Shown: positions 42,501 through 50,530 of the stretch, one piece after another | How the letters are laid out: the number at the start of each line of letters is the position of its first letter | How positions within the stretch are numbered: position 1 is the first letter of the stretch | DNA from: Pedobacter psychrodurus | GTDB lineage: Bacteria; Bacteroidota; Bacteroidia; Sphingobacteriales; Sphingobacteriaceae | Direction: 5' to 3' | DNA: 64,000 nt | Assembly (NCBI RefSeq): GCF_004331735.1 | Contig: NZ_SJSO01000007.1 | Coordinates: 186,001-250,000 of the forward strand | Program-made: the position numbers and the translations under genes | Notes under the pieces: model-generated | Databases searched by the model: none | What the model was told of the DNA's origin: nothing | Seen by the model: only the letters and a program-made list of their open reading frames with translations

Positions 42501-43078
42501 TCAACACGGCGCCATAGGATAGGATGGCACCATGCCGGGTTTGCGCCTGCAACAAAAATACAATCGGCAATTTCAATATCATCATAACTAATGGGCACGG
42601 TATCTTCACCTAAGCTCATTTTATAACCAACAACCGCACTGCTCATACATAAGCGGCTGTTGGTATCGATGTTATTACTACCGATAAATCCTTTAATTAA
42701 TTTATTTACTACGTAATATTCTTCTGTTAAACACTGTCCGCTGGCATAGAAAGCAACGCTGTCGGGACCGTGTTTTTTAATAAGTGCTTTAAAAACTGCT
42801 GCTGTTCTTTCCAGTGCGGTATCCCAACTTACCCTTTGGAGGGGCATGTTTTTGTTGTAGCGCATTTCCGGGTAAAGCAGCCTATCGCTTTTATCATTTG
42901 CTGTATAATGAAGATTCATGCCTTTACTGCACAACATGCCTTTGTTTACAGGGTGGTTTTTGTCTCCTTCAACAGTTATGCGCTCATGGATATCTTTATT
43001 TACCACAATACCACAGCCCACCCCGCAGTAGCAGCAGGTGGTTGTTTTGTTTGGCGATATGTTTTTTTCTTCTTTCAA
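39524..43078 (-). CDS. Assimilatory nitrate reductase fused to its own FAD/NAD(P)H reductase and BFD domain
   Basis: One chain of 1184 residues combines three modules. Residues 1-690 are a molybdopterin oxidoreductase of the NasA/NarB type with an N-terminal 4Fe-4S site (C15-x2-C18-x3-C22, plus the Cys in GMLCSKG) and a molydopterin-dinucleotide-binding C-terminal part (TGRIRDQWHTRSKTG). Residues about 698-1080 are an FAD-dependent pyridine-nucleotide reductase like NasB or the start of NirB (VIGAGAGACGF, VIVGGGLLGIELA). Residues about 1110-1165 are a BFD-like 2Fe-2S domain (CSCNNVG...GMGCGSC). It should take electrons directly from NAD(P)H to reduce nitrate to nitrite. It lies 37 bp behind the transporter gene in the nir operon. 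Confidence 0.92.
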   Translation of the reverse strand: MKEEKNISPNKTTTCCYCGVGCGIVVNKDIHERITVEGDKNHPVNKGMLCSKGMNLHYTANDKSDRLLYPEMRYNKNMPLQRVSWDTALERTAAVFKALIKKHGPDSVAFYASGQCLTEEYYVVNKLIKGFIGSNNIDTNSRLCMSSAVVGYKMSLGEDTVPISYDDIEIADCIFVAGANPAWCHPILWRRVEAAKQKNPDLKIIVSDPRKTQTCSIANVHLQLNPGTDITLHHAIGRCLIEDGKIDSDFIINSTNGYEKYRTTVFETSLAEAAVICGIAELDIRLAASYIGNAKGFISMWTMGLNQSVVGTNKNLSLINLNLITGHIGKPGSGPFSLTGQPNAMGGREVGGLSNLLPAHRVLANESHRNEVEKFWQIPLGTIQPKPGLTATEMFDELNTGKLKAVWILCTNPLISLPDVRVAEEGLKKAKFVVVQDISNKVETLKYADVVLPAAAWVEKEGTMTNAGRYISYLSKVTEAPGEALPDSEIICRFAKKMGYHGFDFKNASEIYDEHAALTAGTNIDISGLNYQILKDKRAVQWPYPKEETAFGMARLFTDHQFYTADKKANILSFDDQNQSEALTPEHPLILTTGRIRDQWHTRSKTGKVNKLNQHIGESFLEINPVDAEARNIKDNDIIEISSLRGNVRVKAKFSEDIKTGVVFMPMHWGKILKSDLNRVNNLTNNLVDPQSKEPDFKFSAVQVKRYKKARQKIIVIGAGAGACGFVKSYRALNTEDDIEIFSKENFPFYNRVLLPDYIIGTLPWNNLIKMSDNEENDYKIKLHRGLGIEKINKEDKTVTDSNGETHHYDILLLATGSRAFMLKDIPKLNGIFTMRSRNDADSFKKHVDSTNGKAVIVGGGLLGIELATSLAETGSKVTIIQRISRLMGRQLDALGSQLLHEELISKGIEIFYNDEVDRIIGEKSISGIRLKSGLLIDCESLVIAIGTVPNTELIKDAGIECKRGVVVDEYLRTNEKDIYAIGEIAEFKGQMYGITAAAEQQAEIVARFLCGDIAKFYQGSLLMNILKMHSLELCSLGLAEIPNNDPTYEEIIFTDKAKRYYKKCIVHNDKLVGAILIGDKSEFLEFRNLIENKMELSEKRLQLLRSGKTTEPVIGKTVCSCNNVGEGNLINKIKDGCKDHLQLCQLTGAGMGCGSCRPEVKAILDSVLNVLKTEPKPALADRL

Positions 43079-43115
43079 ATGATCGGCTTGTATAGTAGAT
43101 TTTTGTTAGCGTTGT

Positions 43116-44483
43116 TTATTTGCTAGGGGTAAGCACCAGGTCTTCTATTTCGGATGTTTTTTGTGCCATAATGGTTCTAAAAATGAATACTGCAACGCCA
43201 ATTCCGAGAATAATGAAGCCAAGCAAAGTAAATGCACTGGTATAATCAATCAGATCCTTATGAACACTAAGCCCATTTTCGATTACATTTTTAGAGGCGT
43301 GACTGGCTTTAGCTTTAAACATAAATGCAATAAGCATGGCCCCGATATTTCCACCAGCACCTACAATACCGGCTACACTACCAACTGCAAGCGGATTAAT
43401 GAAAGGAACAAGGCTATAAGTTGCGCCATTGGCCATTTTTAAACTTAAACCAAAAACAAACATCATGAAAATGGCCATTCCGATATTGCCCGATTTTGCG
43501 AACCAGATTAAACCAATTCCCTCTACCAAAAGCAATAAGGCGAGCAAAAGTGTTTTGCCATCAAATCCCCAGGTTTTACCAATTTTATCAGCAACAATGC
43601 CACCCAGTGGTCTGGCAAAAATATTAATCCAACCAAAAATGCCCGCAACCATTCCGGCTACAGCTATAGTTGCGCCAAATGAATCTGTAAAAAAGATCGG
43701 TGCAAAGTTGTCAACCGTAATTTCTACGCCAAAACATGCAGCATAAGCAATGGTTAAAATCCAGGTACGGTAATCTTTTGCTGCAATTAAAAAGGTGTTT
43801 TTGGTGCTTTTTATGCTTTCATCTTTGAGGTCTTTAAAATCTCCCTTTGGGGTATCCAAAGTATAGCGGTGATATAAAAACGCGCAGACTAAAAGCATTA
43901 CACCCGGGAAAATCATGGCATAACGCCAGCTGTCTTCGGTGCTACAAAAGCCTAGAGCGGTAATTCCGGATGCAATTAAAGGCATAAATAAATTGGCGGC
44001 ACCGCCACCTGCATTACCAAAACCACCAGCCGTTGCATTTGCGGTTCCCTTAATGTTAGAAGCAAACATAATTGAGGTATGAAATTGGGTAATTACAAAT
44101 GATGCCCCAATTACGCCGATAGCCAAGCGGAAAAGTAAAAATGAAGTATAAGAATGACTGGTTCCGATTAACAACACTGGTATGGCGCAAAGTACCAAAA
44201 GCCAGGTGTAGATCAGTTTAGGACCAAATTTATCAATCAATCTTCCGATGAGTAAACGGGCAATAATAGTGGCCGATACTGAAGCGATTTGGATGTTGCC
44301 CACCTGATCTTTGGTAAGGTGTAATTGCTCTCTAGCAATCTTCATTAACGGGGCCATCCCGAACCAGGCGAAGAAACAGAAGAAGAAGGTTAACCAGGTG
44401 ATGTGAAAGGTTTTCATTTGAACACCTTTAAGCGAAAATATATTTAATTTATCTAGCGGTTTATTAATGGAGTTAAGTGTCAT
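43116..44483 (-). CDS. Nitrate/nitrite transporter of the NarK/NasA (MFS) family
   Basis: This 455-residue major facilitator protein has twelve predicted helices. The nitrate-porter signatures are present: GGFGNAGGGAANLFMPLI in helix 5 and GAGGNIGAMLIAFMFK in helix 11, both Gly-rich. The conserved Arg residues expected to bind the anion are likely those in the LLFRLAIG and NIFARPLGG contexts. It imports nitrate for the reductase encoded next to it. It lies between a small beta-barrel-like protein gene and the nitrate reductase on the minus strand, with gaps of 37-38 bp, consistent with one operon. Confidence 0.93.
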   Translation of the reverse strand: MTLNSINKPLDKLNIFSLKGVQMKTFHITWLTFFFCFFAWFGMAPLMKIAREQLHLTKDQVGNIQIASVSATIIARLLIGRLIDKFGPKLIYTWLLVLCAIPVLLIGTSHSYTSFLLFRLAIGVIGASFVITQFHTSIMFASNIKGTANATAGGFGNAGGGAANLFMPLIASGITALGFCSTEDSWRYAMIFPGVMLLVCAFLYHRYTLDTPKGDFKDLKDESIKSTKNTFLIAAKDYRTWILTIAYAACFGVEITVDNFAPIFFTDSFGATIAVAGMVAGIFGWINIFARPLGGIVADKIGKTWGFDGKTLLLALLLLVEGIGLIWFAKSGNIGMAIFMMFVFGLSLKMANGATYSLVPFINPLAVGSVAGIVGAGGNIGAMLIAFMFKAKASHASKNVIENGLSVHKDLIDYTSAFTLLGFIILGIGVAVFIFRTIMAQKTSEIEDLVLTPSK

Positions 44484-44521
44484 AGTGGTCGGTTTAAGCG
44501 TAAATAAATAAATTGATTCTT

Positions 44522-44917
44522 TTAAAATTTATAGCCTAAACCTACGCCGACGTTCCATTCGCCATTTTTGACTGCAGTTTTAGGGTTGTAATATAAGGGC
44601 ACCTGTAAGGCTATATGGCGAAATGCTGCCGTTAAGCCAAAGCCGAGGTTGGGGGTAAGGACTGCATTTTTTGGAGCACCAGCAGCAACTTTATCTTCTT
44701 TGATGCGTAAACTTGGGAGTAGCCCAAGTAAAACGGCATAAGGTTTTTTGCTGAATTTTATGCTTGGTCCGGTACAGTTTATAAAAGCACCATGATCAAC
44801 ATAACCAGCAACGATAGTACCATCGAATAAAACAGCTTTAGTTTGCGATTTAGCAGAAAAAAAGAACAAGGTAAGTGCGAGGCAGCCTGTTATGGCTACA
44901 TAATTAGAAATCTTCAT
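44522..44917 (-). CDS. Small exported beta-rich protein in the nitrate operon
   Basis: The product (131 residues) has a signal peptide (ALTLFFFSAKSQ) and then alternating hydrophobic strands separated by Gly/Asn turns, ending GVGLGYKF with the terminal Phe typical of outer-membrane barrels. Mature length (about 106 residues) would allow at most six to eight strands. The gene sits between nirD and the nitrate transporter with short gaps, so it is co-expressed with nitrate assimilation. It is not a family I recognise. A channel or sensor at the outer membrane is possible but unproven. Confidence 0.7.
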   Translation of the reverse strand: MKISNYVAITGCLALTLFFFSAKSQTKAVLFDGTIVAGYVDHGAFINCTGPSIKFSKKPYAVLLGLLPSLRIKEDKVAAGAPKNAVLTPNLGFGLTAAFRHIALQVPLYYNPKTAVKNGEWNVGVGLGYKF

Positions 44918-44975
44918 GTCGGTTTGGTTTGGGTTAAATTTTTATCAGGAAAAGTTTAAATCTTACTGGGTCAGG

Positions 44976-45323
44976 TTAAGATTTTGGCGTTGTGCCAATA
45001 TAAACAGTTCCGTTTTCTATCTTTACAGGATAGGTTTTTATGGCGCACTCGTCGCCGCTTAAACATTCGCCAGTGCTCAATGAGAATGTTTTTTTGTGGA
45101 AAGGGCAGGCTACCTTAGGTTCATCGGTAGTAGAGCCAATCATTCCACGGCTTAATGCCATTTGTTTCTTGTGCGGGCATTCATTTTGTGTGGCATACCA
45201 CTCATTTCTTCTGGTGAAATAGAAAAGTGCAATCTGATCTTCACCTTGTTTTACACAAACGCCACCGTTCTCAATGGCATCCTCGACTCGGCAGGCTGCT
45301 AGCCAATTTGATTGTTCATTCAT
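44976..45323 (-). CDS. nirD: Nitrite reductase small subunit (Rieske type)
   Basis: The 115-residue protein is the NirD partner of assimilatory NADH-nitrite reductase. Unlike E. coli NirD, which lacks the ligands, it keeps a complete Rieske 2Fe-2S set: C-x-H in NECPHKK and C-x2-H in VACPFHKKTF. The final stretch ALSRG... and CAIKTYPVKIENG fits the family. It follows nirB by 36 bp in the same direction, and precedes the small exported protein gene by 58 bp. Confidence 0.9.
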   Translation of the reverse strand: MNEQSNWLAACRVEDAIENGGVCVKQGEDQIALFYFTRRNEWYATQNECPHKKQMALSRGMIGSTTDEPKVACPFHKKTFSLSTGECLSGDECAIKTYPVKIENGTVYIGTTPKS

Positions 45324-45359
45324 AATTTTGGGTTTTATAAGGTTTGTAAAGATTTTAGG

Positions 45360-47873
45360 TTAAACTGTTTTCCATTCAGCAGTTCTTTTTTGTCCGCGCA
45401 TTTCAACAAATTCTATGGATGGATCTTTGTCTTCTGGTGCATTTACAAAATGAGAGAATCTTTTTCTGATTGCAGGATTTTCTACGGCTTCTTTCCATTC
45501 GCATTTGTAAGAGGCGATTAAATTCTCAATTTCATTTTCCCATTGGGCTGCCATCCCTAAACTATCGCTAATGATTACATTTCGTAGGTAATCTATCCCG
45601 CCCTCCATCTTGTTCAGCCAGGTTGCTGTTCGGGTAAGTGGATCGGCAGTACGGATGTAAAACATCAAAAATCTATCAATATACCGGATGCAGGTTTCGC
45701 TGTCTAGGTCTGTTGCCAACAATAAAGCATGTTGAGGTTTGCTACCTCCGTTACCACATACATATAAATTCCAGCCTTTTTCGGTGGCAATGATGCCGAA
45801 ATCTTTGCTTTGGGCTTCAGCACATTCTCTGATACAGCCACTTACCGCCGATTTGAATTTATGTGGTGCACGTATACCTCTGTATCTTTCTTCAATTCTG
45901 ATAGCAAAACTCACGCTATCGTGCAAACCAAATCTGCACCAGGTACTGCCAACACAGCTTTTAACCGTTCTTAAGCCTTTTCCGTAGGCATGCCCGCTTT
46001 CAAAACCTGCAGCAATTAATTCTTCCCAGATAATAGGCAGGTCGTTAAGGTGTGCACCAAACATATCTATCCGCTGACCTCCTGTAATTTTAGTGTACAG
46101 GTTGTATTTTTTAGCTACTTCGCCAATTACTATCAATTTATCGGGCGTAATTTCGCCACCCGGAACCCTGGGTACTACAGAATATGAGCCACCTTTTTGG
46201 ATGTTAGCCAGAAAACGGTCGTTACTATCTTGGGCTACATCATTTCCTTTTTTAAGGATCATTTCATTCCAGAGACTGGCAAGGAGTGAGGATACTAATG
46301 GCTTGCATACTTCGCAACCATCGTTTTTGCCCAATGCATCAAGCACCTCATCATAACTTTTTAATTCGTGAATATGGATAAGGTCAAAAAGTTCCTGTCT
46401 GCTGTAGTTAAAATGCTCGCAAATTACATTTTTGATGTATTTACCTTGAGATTTTAAGGTATAGGTCATTAAATCTTTTACCATCGGCAAACAACCGCCA
46501 CAACCTGTACCTGCTTTAGTGCATTTTTTCAGGTCATCAATATTTTCGCAAGAACCATCTGCCACTACCGAGCAGATATCGCCTTTACTAACGCCTTCAC
46601 AACTACAGATTAATGCACTATCGGGTAAACCTGTAATTCCGGTTCCTCCAGCAGGCTCGCTTCCTCCGCGTGCACCCAGTATCAGTTCTTCAGGGTTTTC
46701 TGGTAATACGATCCGGTTATTAGAGGTCTGCAACAGCAGGTTATAGGCTGTTGCATCTCCAATTAAGATACCTCCTAAAAGGTATTGCCCGTCATTACTA
46801 ACATTTATTCTTTTATAAACTCCTTTGTGTTTGTTTTCGAAGATGATGGTACGGCAATCGGGCTCGGTAATAAAATTATCACCAAAGCTAGCCACATCGA
46901 TGCCAATCAGTTTGAGTTTGGTACTCATATCAAATCCTGTGAAAGCTTTATCAGCTTCGCAAAGGTTCGCAGCCAACACTTCGGCCATTTCGTAACCTGG
47001 AGCAATTAAGCCATAAATCATTCCATCATATAAAGCACACTCTCCAATGGCAAATACAGCAGGATCGTTGGTCTGCATTTTTTCATCAACTACAATTCCG
47101 CCCCTTGGACCAACCTCAATGCCACAGGCTTTTGCCAATTCATCGCGTGGTTTTATACCAGCAGAGATCACCAGCATATCAACATCTAAAGCGGTATCGT
47201 CACTAAACTTTAATGCGGTAATGTGGCCATCGCCTTCAATGCTCGTGGTGTTTTTATTTAAGTGGATTTGCAAACCTAAATCTGCCAGCTTCGATTTAAG
47301 CATATCGCTACCAGCGGCATCAATTTGTCTTGGCATTAAGCGCGGTGCAAATTCAATGATACTGGTTTTTTCGATACCCAGATCAATCAATGCTTTAGCG
47401 GCTTCTAATCCCAATAAACCGCCTCCGATAACTGAAGCTGTTTTTGCCCTTTTTGCATATCCACTAATAAGGTCAAGATCTTCTATAGTGCGGTATACAA
47501 AAACACCATCTTTCTCAATTCCAGGGATGTTCGGGACAAAAGCACCAGACCCTGTTGCAAAAACAAGAATATCGTAGCTATAATCAAAACCATTGGCGGT
47601 ATAAACTTTTTGAAGTTCGCGGTCTATTTTGGTAACTGGATTATTGAGATAAAGGGTAATATTTTGTTCCTGGTACCAGTTTTCTGTAGAAAGAGAGAGG
47701 TCGTCGGCTGTTTTGCCATTAAAATATTCACTTAAATGAACACGATCGTAAGCTCTTCGGGGTTCTTCTCCAAAAACAATAAGATTAAAAGAAGAAGTTT
47801 TTGATCTAAGCTTTTCGCAGAATTTATATCCCACCATTCCATTTCCTATTACGATTATTTGTGGTTCTTTCAT
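45360..47873 (-). CDS. nirB: NAD(P)H-nitrite reductase large subunit
   Basis: Reduces nitrite to ammonium with six electrons from NAD(P)H in the cytoplasm. At 837 residues it has normal length and order: FAD/NAD domain at 1-400 (VIGNGMVGYKF, VIGGGLLGLEAA), a BFD-like 2Fe-2S domain at about 420-470 (CSCEGVSKGD...GTGCGGC), a second BFD-like segment, and the ferredoxin-like half domain near 555-620. The siroheme/4Fe-4S domain follows (C-x5-C in SCVGSTWCRFG and C-x3-C in SGCIRECAE). It is the first gene of a five-gene leftward operon ending with the nitrate reductase. An FNR-type site and a TATATTTG element lie upstream. Confidence 0.95.
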   Translation of the reverse strand: MKEPQIIVIGNGMVGYKFCEKLRSKTSSFNLIVFGEEPRRAYDRVHLSEYFNGKTADDLSLSTENWYQEQNITLYLNNPVTKIDRELQKVYTANGFDYSYDILVFATGSGAFVPNIPGIEKDGVFVYRTIEDLDLISGYAKRAKTASVIGGGLLGLEAAKALIDLGIEKTSIIEFAPRLMPRQIDAAGSDMLKSKLADLGLQIHLNKNTTSIEGDGHITALKFSDDTALDVDMLVISAGIKPRDELAKACGIEVGPRGGIVVDEKMQTNDPAVFAIGECALYDGMIYGLIAPGYEMAEVLAANLCEADKAFTGFDMSTKLKLIGIDVASFGDNFITEPDCRTIIFENKHKGVYKRINVSNDGQYLLGGILIGDATAYNLLLQTSNNRIVLPENPEELILGARGGSEPAGGTGITGLPDSALICSCEGVSKGDICSVVADGSCENIDDLKKCTKAGTGCGGCLPMVKDLMTYTLKSQGKYIKNVICEHFNYSRQELFDLIHIHELKSYDEVLDALGKNDGCEVCKPLVSSLLASLWNEMILKKGNDVAQDSNDRFLANIQKGGSYSVVPRVPGGEITPDKLIVIGEVAKKYNLYTKITGGQRIDMFGAHLNDLPIIWEELIAAGFESGHAYGKGLRTVKSCVGSTWCRFGLHDSVSFAIRIEERYRGIRAPHKFKSAVSGCIRECAEAQSKDFGIIATEKGWNLYVCGNGGSKPQHALLLATDLDSETCIRYIDRFLMFYIRTADPLTRTATWLNKMEGGIDYLRNVIISDSLGMAAQWENEIENLIASYKCEWKEAVENPAIRKRFSHFVNAPEDKDPSIEFVEMRGQKRTAEWKTV

Positions 47874-48008
47874 AAATCTTAAAGGTATTTAGTGTTTTTG
47901 GTTTCTGTTGGTTTGTTTTTTGTTTCGGATTATTTGTTTTGATGTTCTTTTTGCTGAAATAATCGTTTTAAAAATATATAATTTAGTATTTATATGATTT
48001 TTAATAGT

Positions 48009-48016
48009 CAAATATA
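48009..48016 (-). promoter_or_regulatory. Candidate TAnnTTTG promoter element of the nirB operon
   Basis: On the minus strand 48016-48009 reads TATATTTG, an exact match. No TTTG element stands at the usual upstream distance; instead the FNR-type palindrome lies there, centred about 50 bp before the expected start, which fits an activator-dependent promoter. Confidence 0.5.
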
Positions 48017-48045
48017 TGTTTTAATTAGGTTAAAAGTTGTTTTTG

Positions 48046-48061
48046 TATGATTTTTATCATA
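48046..48061. promoter_or_regulatory. FNR/Crp-type operator between nirB and the siroheme methyltransferase gene
   Basis: TATGAT (48046-48051), TTTT, ATCATA (48056-48061) is a perfect palindrome containing TGA-N6-TCA, the pattern read by the E..xR recognition helix of FNR. It lies 172 bp before nirB and 64 bp before the divergent gene, so one site may serve both. Confidence 0.6.
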
Positions 48062-48125
48062 AAATATTTAATTTTTTAATAAATTTTCATCACTTTTATG
48101 CTTAAATAGTTAAATCATTAAAATT

Positions 48126-48890
48126 ATGAATCAAAAAACTACTGATTTTAGACTTTTTATAATGGGTGGAGGTCCTGGTGACCCCGAATTGGTCACTATG
48201 AAAGCTTTTAATGTGTTAAAAAGAGCAGAAGTTATTCTTTATGATAACTTAAGTAATGAAAAATTGCTAGAAATTGCTCCGAAAACATGTAAAATGATCT
48301 ATGTTGGCAAACAACCCTATGGAAAATACACGCCGCAAGAGAAAATAAATGAATTAATTGTCGAAAATGCCCAAAACTATCAGGTAGTGGTGCGTTTAAA
48401 GGGTGGAGATCCTTTTATTTTTGGTAGAGGATTTGAAGAATTGATTTATGCGGAGGCAAGAGGGATTAAATGTCATTATATTCCAGGTATCAGTAGTATG
48501 CAGGGTGCAGGTTTTATCGATGTACCTTTAACACACCGTGGAATTAGTGAAAGTGTTTGGATACTTACCGGAACCAAGAAGGACGGAAGTTTAACCAACG
48601 ATCTAAAATGTGCGATGAAAAGTTCGGCCACAGTTGTTATATATATGGGGATGAAAAAAGTTGGCGAAATCTCGAAAGCCTATTGCGATGCGGGTTTAGG
48701 TAATATGCCTGCCGCAATTATTCAGCACGCTACCTTACCCAATCAGAAACAAGTAGTCTGTTCGGTGCAGAATTTACAGGAATCTGCAGAAAATGCTGGT
48801 TTAACTTATCCGGCAATTATTATAATCGGTAATGTAGTGCAGGCTAAAGCTTATGCAAACTTAAATCAGGGAGAACTTTTGTCGGCCTAG
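48126..48890 (+). CDS. cobA: Uroporphyrinogen-III C-methyltransferase (siroheme branch)
   Basis: Methylates uroporphyrinogen III twice with SAM to precorrin-2, the precursor of the siroheme that NirB needs. The 254-residue protein contains the family landmarks: IMGGGPGDPELVTMKA at the N-terminus, VILYDNLS, VVRLKGGDPFIFGRGFEE, and VPLTHRG. It lacks the CysG-type dehydrogenase/chelatase fusion, so those steps must be encoded elsewhere. It diverges from nirB across 252 AT-rich bases that contain the FNR-type operator. Confidence 0.94.
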   Translation: MNQKTTDFRLFIMGGGPGDPELVTMKAFNVLKRAEVILYDNLSNEKLLEIAPKTCKMIYVGKQPYGKYTPQEKINELIVENAQNYQVVVRLKGGDPFIFGRGFEELIYAEARGIKCHYIPGISSMQGAGFIDVPLTHRGISESVWILTGTKKDGSLTNDLKCAMKSSATVVIYMGMKKVGEISKAYCDAGLGNMPAAIIQHATLPNQKQVVCSVQNLQESAENAGLTYPAIIIIGNVVQAKAYANLNQGELLSA

Positions 48891-48941
48891 TAATGATGGG
48901 GAATGTAAGATGGTTGATGGAAGATGTGCATTTACTTAAAA

Positions 48942-48974
48942 TAAAAAAAGCCCACAAGGTTTAACTTGCAGGCC
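48942..48974 (-). terminator. Terminator of the GH29 gene
   Basis: On the minus strand GGCCTGCAAG (48974-48965) pairs with CTTGTGGGCT (48958-48949), including G-U pairs, and is followed by seven T (48948-48942). It ends the leftward fucosidase transcript. Confidence 0.75.
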
Positions 48975-48993
48975 AATAATTAATATAGGTAGA

Positions 48994-50343
48994 TTAATTT
49001 AATGTCAATTCGATTACTGGGATCTCAAAATCAGGCTTTTTCTTAGGTAGTTTTAGCACCAAGTCACTTCCAGTCGATTTTTGAGTATCAATCTGTATTT
49101 CAGAGTTATCGTGTAAAAACTGTGCGTACTTGGCCTTGTCTTTATATCCATCTAGTGTAATGTAACCAGTATTGGGATATTCGAACAGATGCACATATAG
49201 TTTTTTGGTGTCTTTGTTATAGGTGAGTTTTGCTCCTTCAGGTGCTTTAAATTCTGCCGGGGCAAAAGTACAATGGTAAATAGATTTCGAATTGGCATGC
49301 ATCCAAAGGCTTAGGCTATCTAAAGCAATGTTCGCTCTGTTATCAAACTCACCACGCGCAGTAGGCCCAACATTCAGTAATAAATTGCCACCGTTTGCAA
49401 CAGAGGTAATTAATAGATCCAATAATTTTTTGTTGCTTTTCCAGGTGTTTTCCTCGCGATGGTATCCCCACGATCCTGAAAAGGTTTGGCAGGTTTCCCA
49501 TACTTTACCACGGTATTTTTCCAGTTCTTTTGGACCAACCTGTTCTGGTGTTTCGAAATCTGTACCATCTTCATAGTCGTTTAAATCCAGTCGGTTATCA
49601 ACAATAATTCCGGGTTGTAATTTTCTTATTTGTTTCAATAACTCAACCGAACCCCAATCATCTCGGCCTTTACCATTTTTTCCTGGATATGAAAAATCTG
49701 CCCAAAGTATATCTATCTTACCATATTTAGTTAATAGTTCTGTAACCTGGTTATACATATACTTGCGGTACTTCGCCATATTCTTACCTTTGTTAAGTTC
49801 TGCATAAGCGTTGTCATCATTTTTATCCAGCCTTTGTGGGTGCATTACATCTATCGTAAAATCCGGATGGTGCCAGTCTATCAAAGAGTAATAAAATCCG
49901 ATTTTAATTCCTTCTGCTCTAAAAGCATCTACAAATTCTTTTACCAAATCTCTTTTGGCTTGTGTATTGGTCGCTTTATAGTCGGTGTATTTGCTGTCAA
50001 AAAGCACAAAACCTTCATGGTGTTTAGTAGTTAGAACGGCATACTTCATTCCTGCATTTTTGGCTTCTTTAGCCCATTTTTTTGGGTCGAACTGATCTGG
50101 GTTAAATTGATCAAAGTACTTTTGATAATCGGCGGTAGTAATCCGCTCCCTGTTTTTTACCCATTCGTGGCGTGCAGGCAATGCATAAAGGCCCCAGTGG
50201 ATAAACATTCCGAAGCGTGCATCTGTCCACCATTCCATTCTTTTGGTTTTTTGGGCTGCAGTTTCATTGCCCAGGCGTTTTTGAGTAAATCCAGGTAAGG
50301 TTAGACTTAACATCACCAAAGCTGATAAAATTGTTTTTCTCAT
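48994..50343 (-). CDS. Secreted alpha-L-fucosidase, GH29
   Basis: Hydrolyses terminal alpha-linked fucose with retention of configuration. This protein of 449 residues starts with a signal peptide ending PGFTQ. GH29 landmarks are WWTDARFGMFIHWGLYALPA, TTKHHEGFVLFDSKYTDY with the substrate-binding His pair, and IDILWADFSYPG, in which the Asp after WA is the expected nucleophile. The C-terminal beta-sandwich follows from about residue 350. The acid/base residue cannot be assigned by eye because it varies in this family. It stands alone with its own terminator and is not part of the downstream PUL. Confidence 0.93.
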   Translation of the reverse strand: MRKTILSALVMLSLTLPGFTQKRLGNETAAQKTKRMEWWTDARFGMFIHWGLYALPARHEWVKNRERITTADYQKYFDQFNPDQFDPKKWAKEAKNAGMKYAVLTTKHHEGFVLFDSKYTDYKATNTQAKRDLVKEFVDAFRAEGIKIGFYYSLIDWHHPDFTIDVMHPQRLDKNDDNAYAELNKGKNMAKYRKYMYNQVTELLTKYGKIDILWADFSYPGKNGKGRDDWGSVELLKQIRKLQPGIIVDNRLDLNDYEDGTDFETPEQVGPKELEKYRGKVWETCQTFSGSWGYHREENTWKSNKKLLDLLITSVANGGNLLLNVGPTARGEFDNRANIALDSLSLWMHANSKSIYHCTFAPAEFKAPEGAKLTYNKDTKKLYVHLFEYPNTGYITLDGYKDKAKYAQFLHDNSEIQIDTQKSTGSDLVLKLPKKKPDFEIPVIELTLN

Positions 50344-50530
50344 TGTGTGGTTTCTATTGGTTAGGGATTAAAAAGCTAATTTAGGGAGGTACAGGCTTCT
50401 AAAATGATCGGATATGAGCAAAATATTAAGCTAAATTGGTTTAAAATGTTGATGATCTCAAGTTCCAAAAACTTTGCAGACAACAGATTTGTTTAGTAGG
50501 TATTGTTAATACCTTGATTGATTAATAGCG

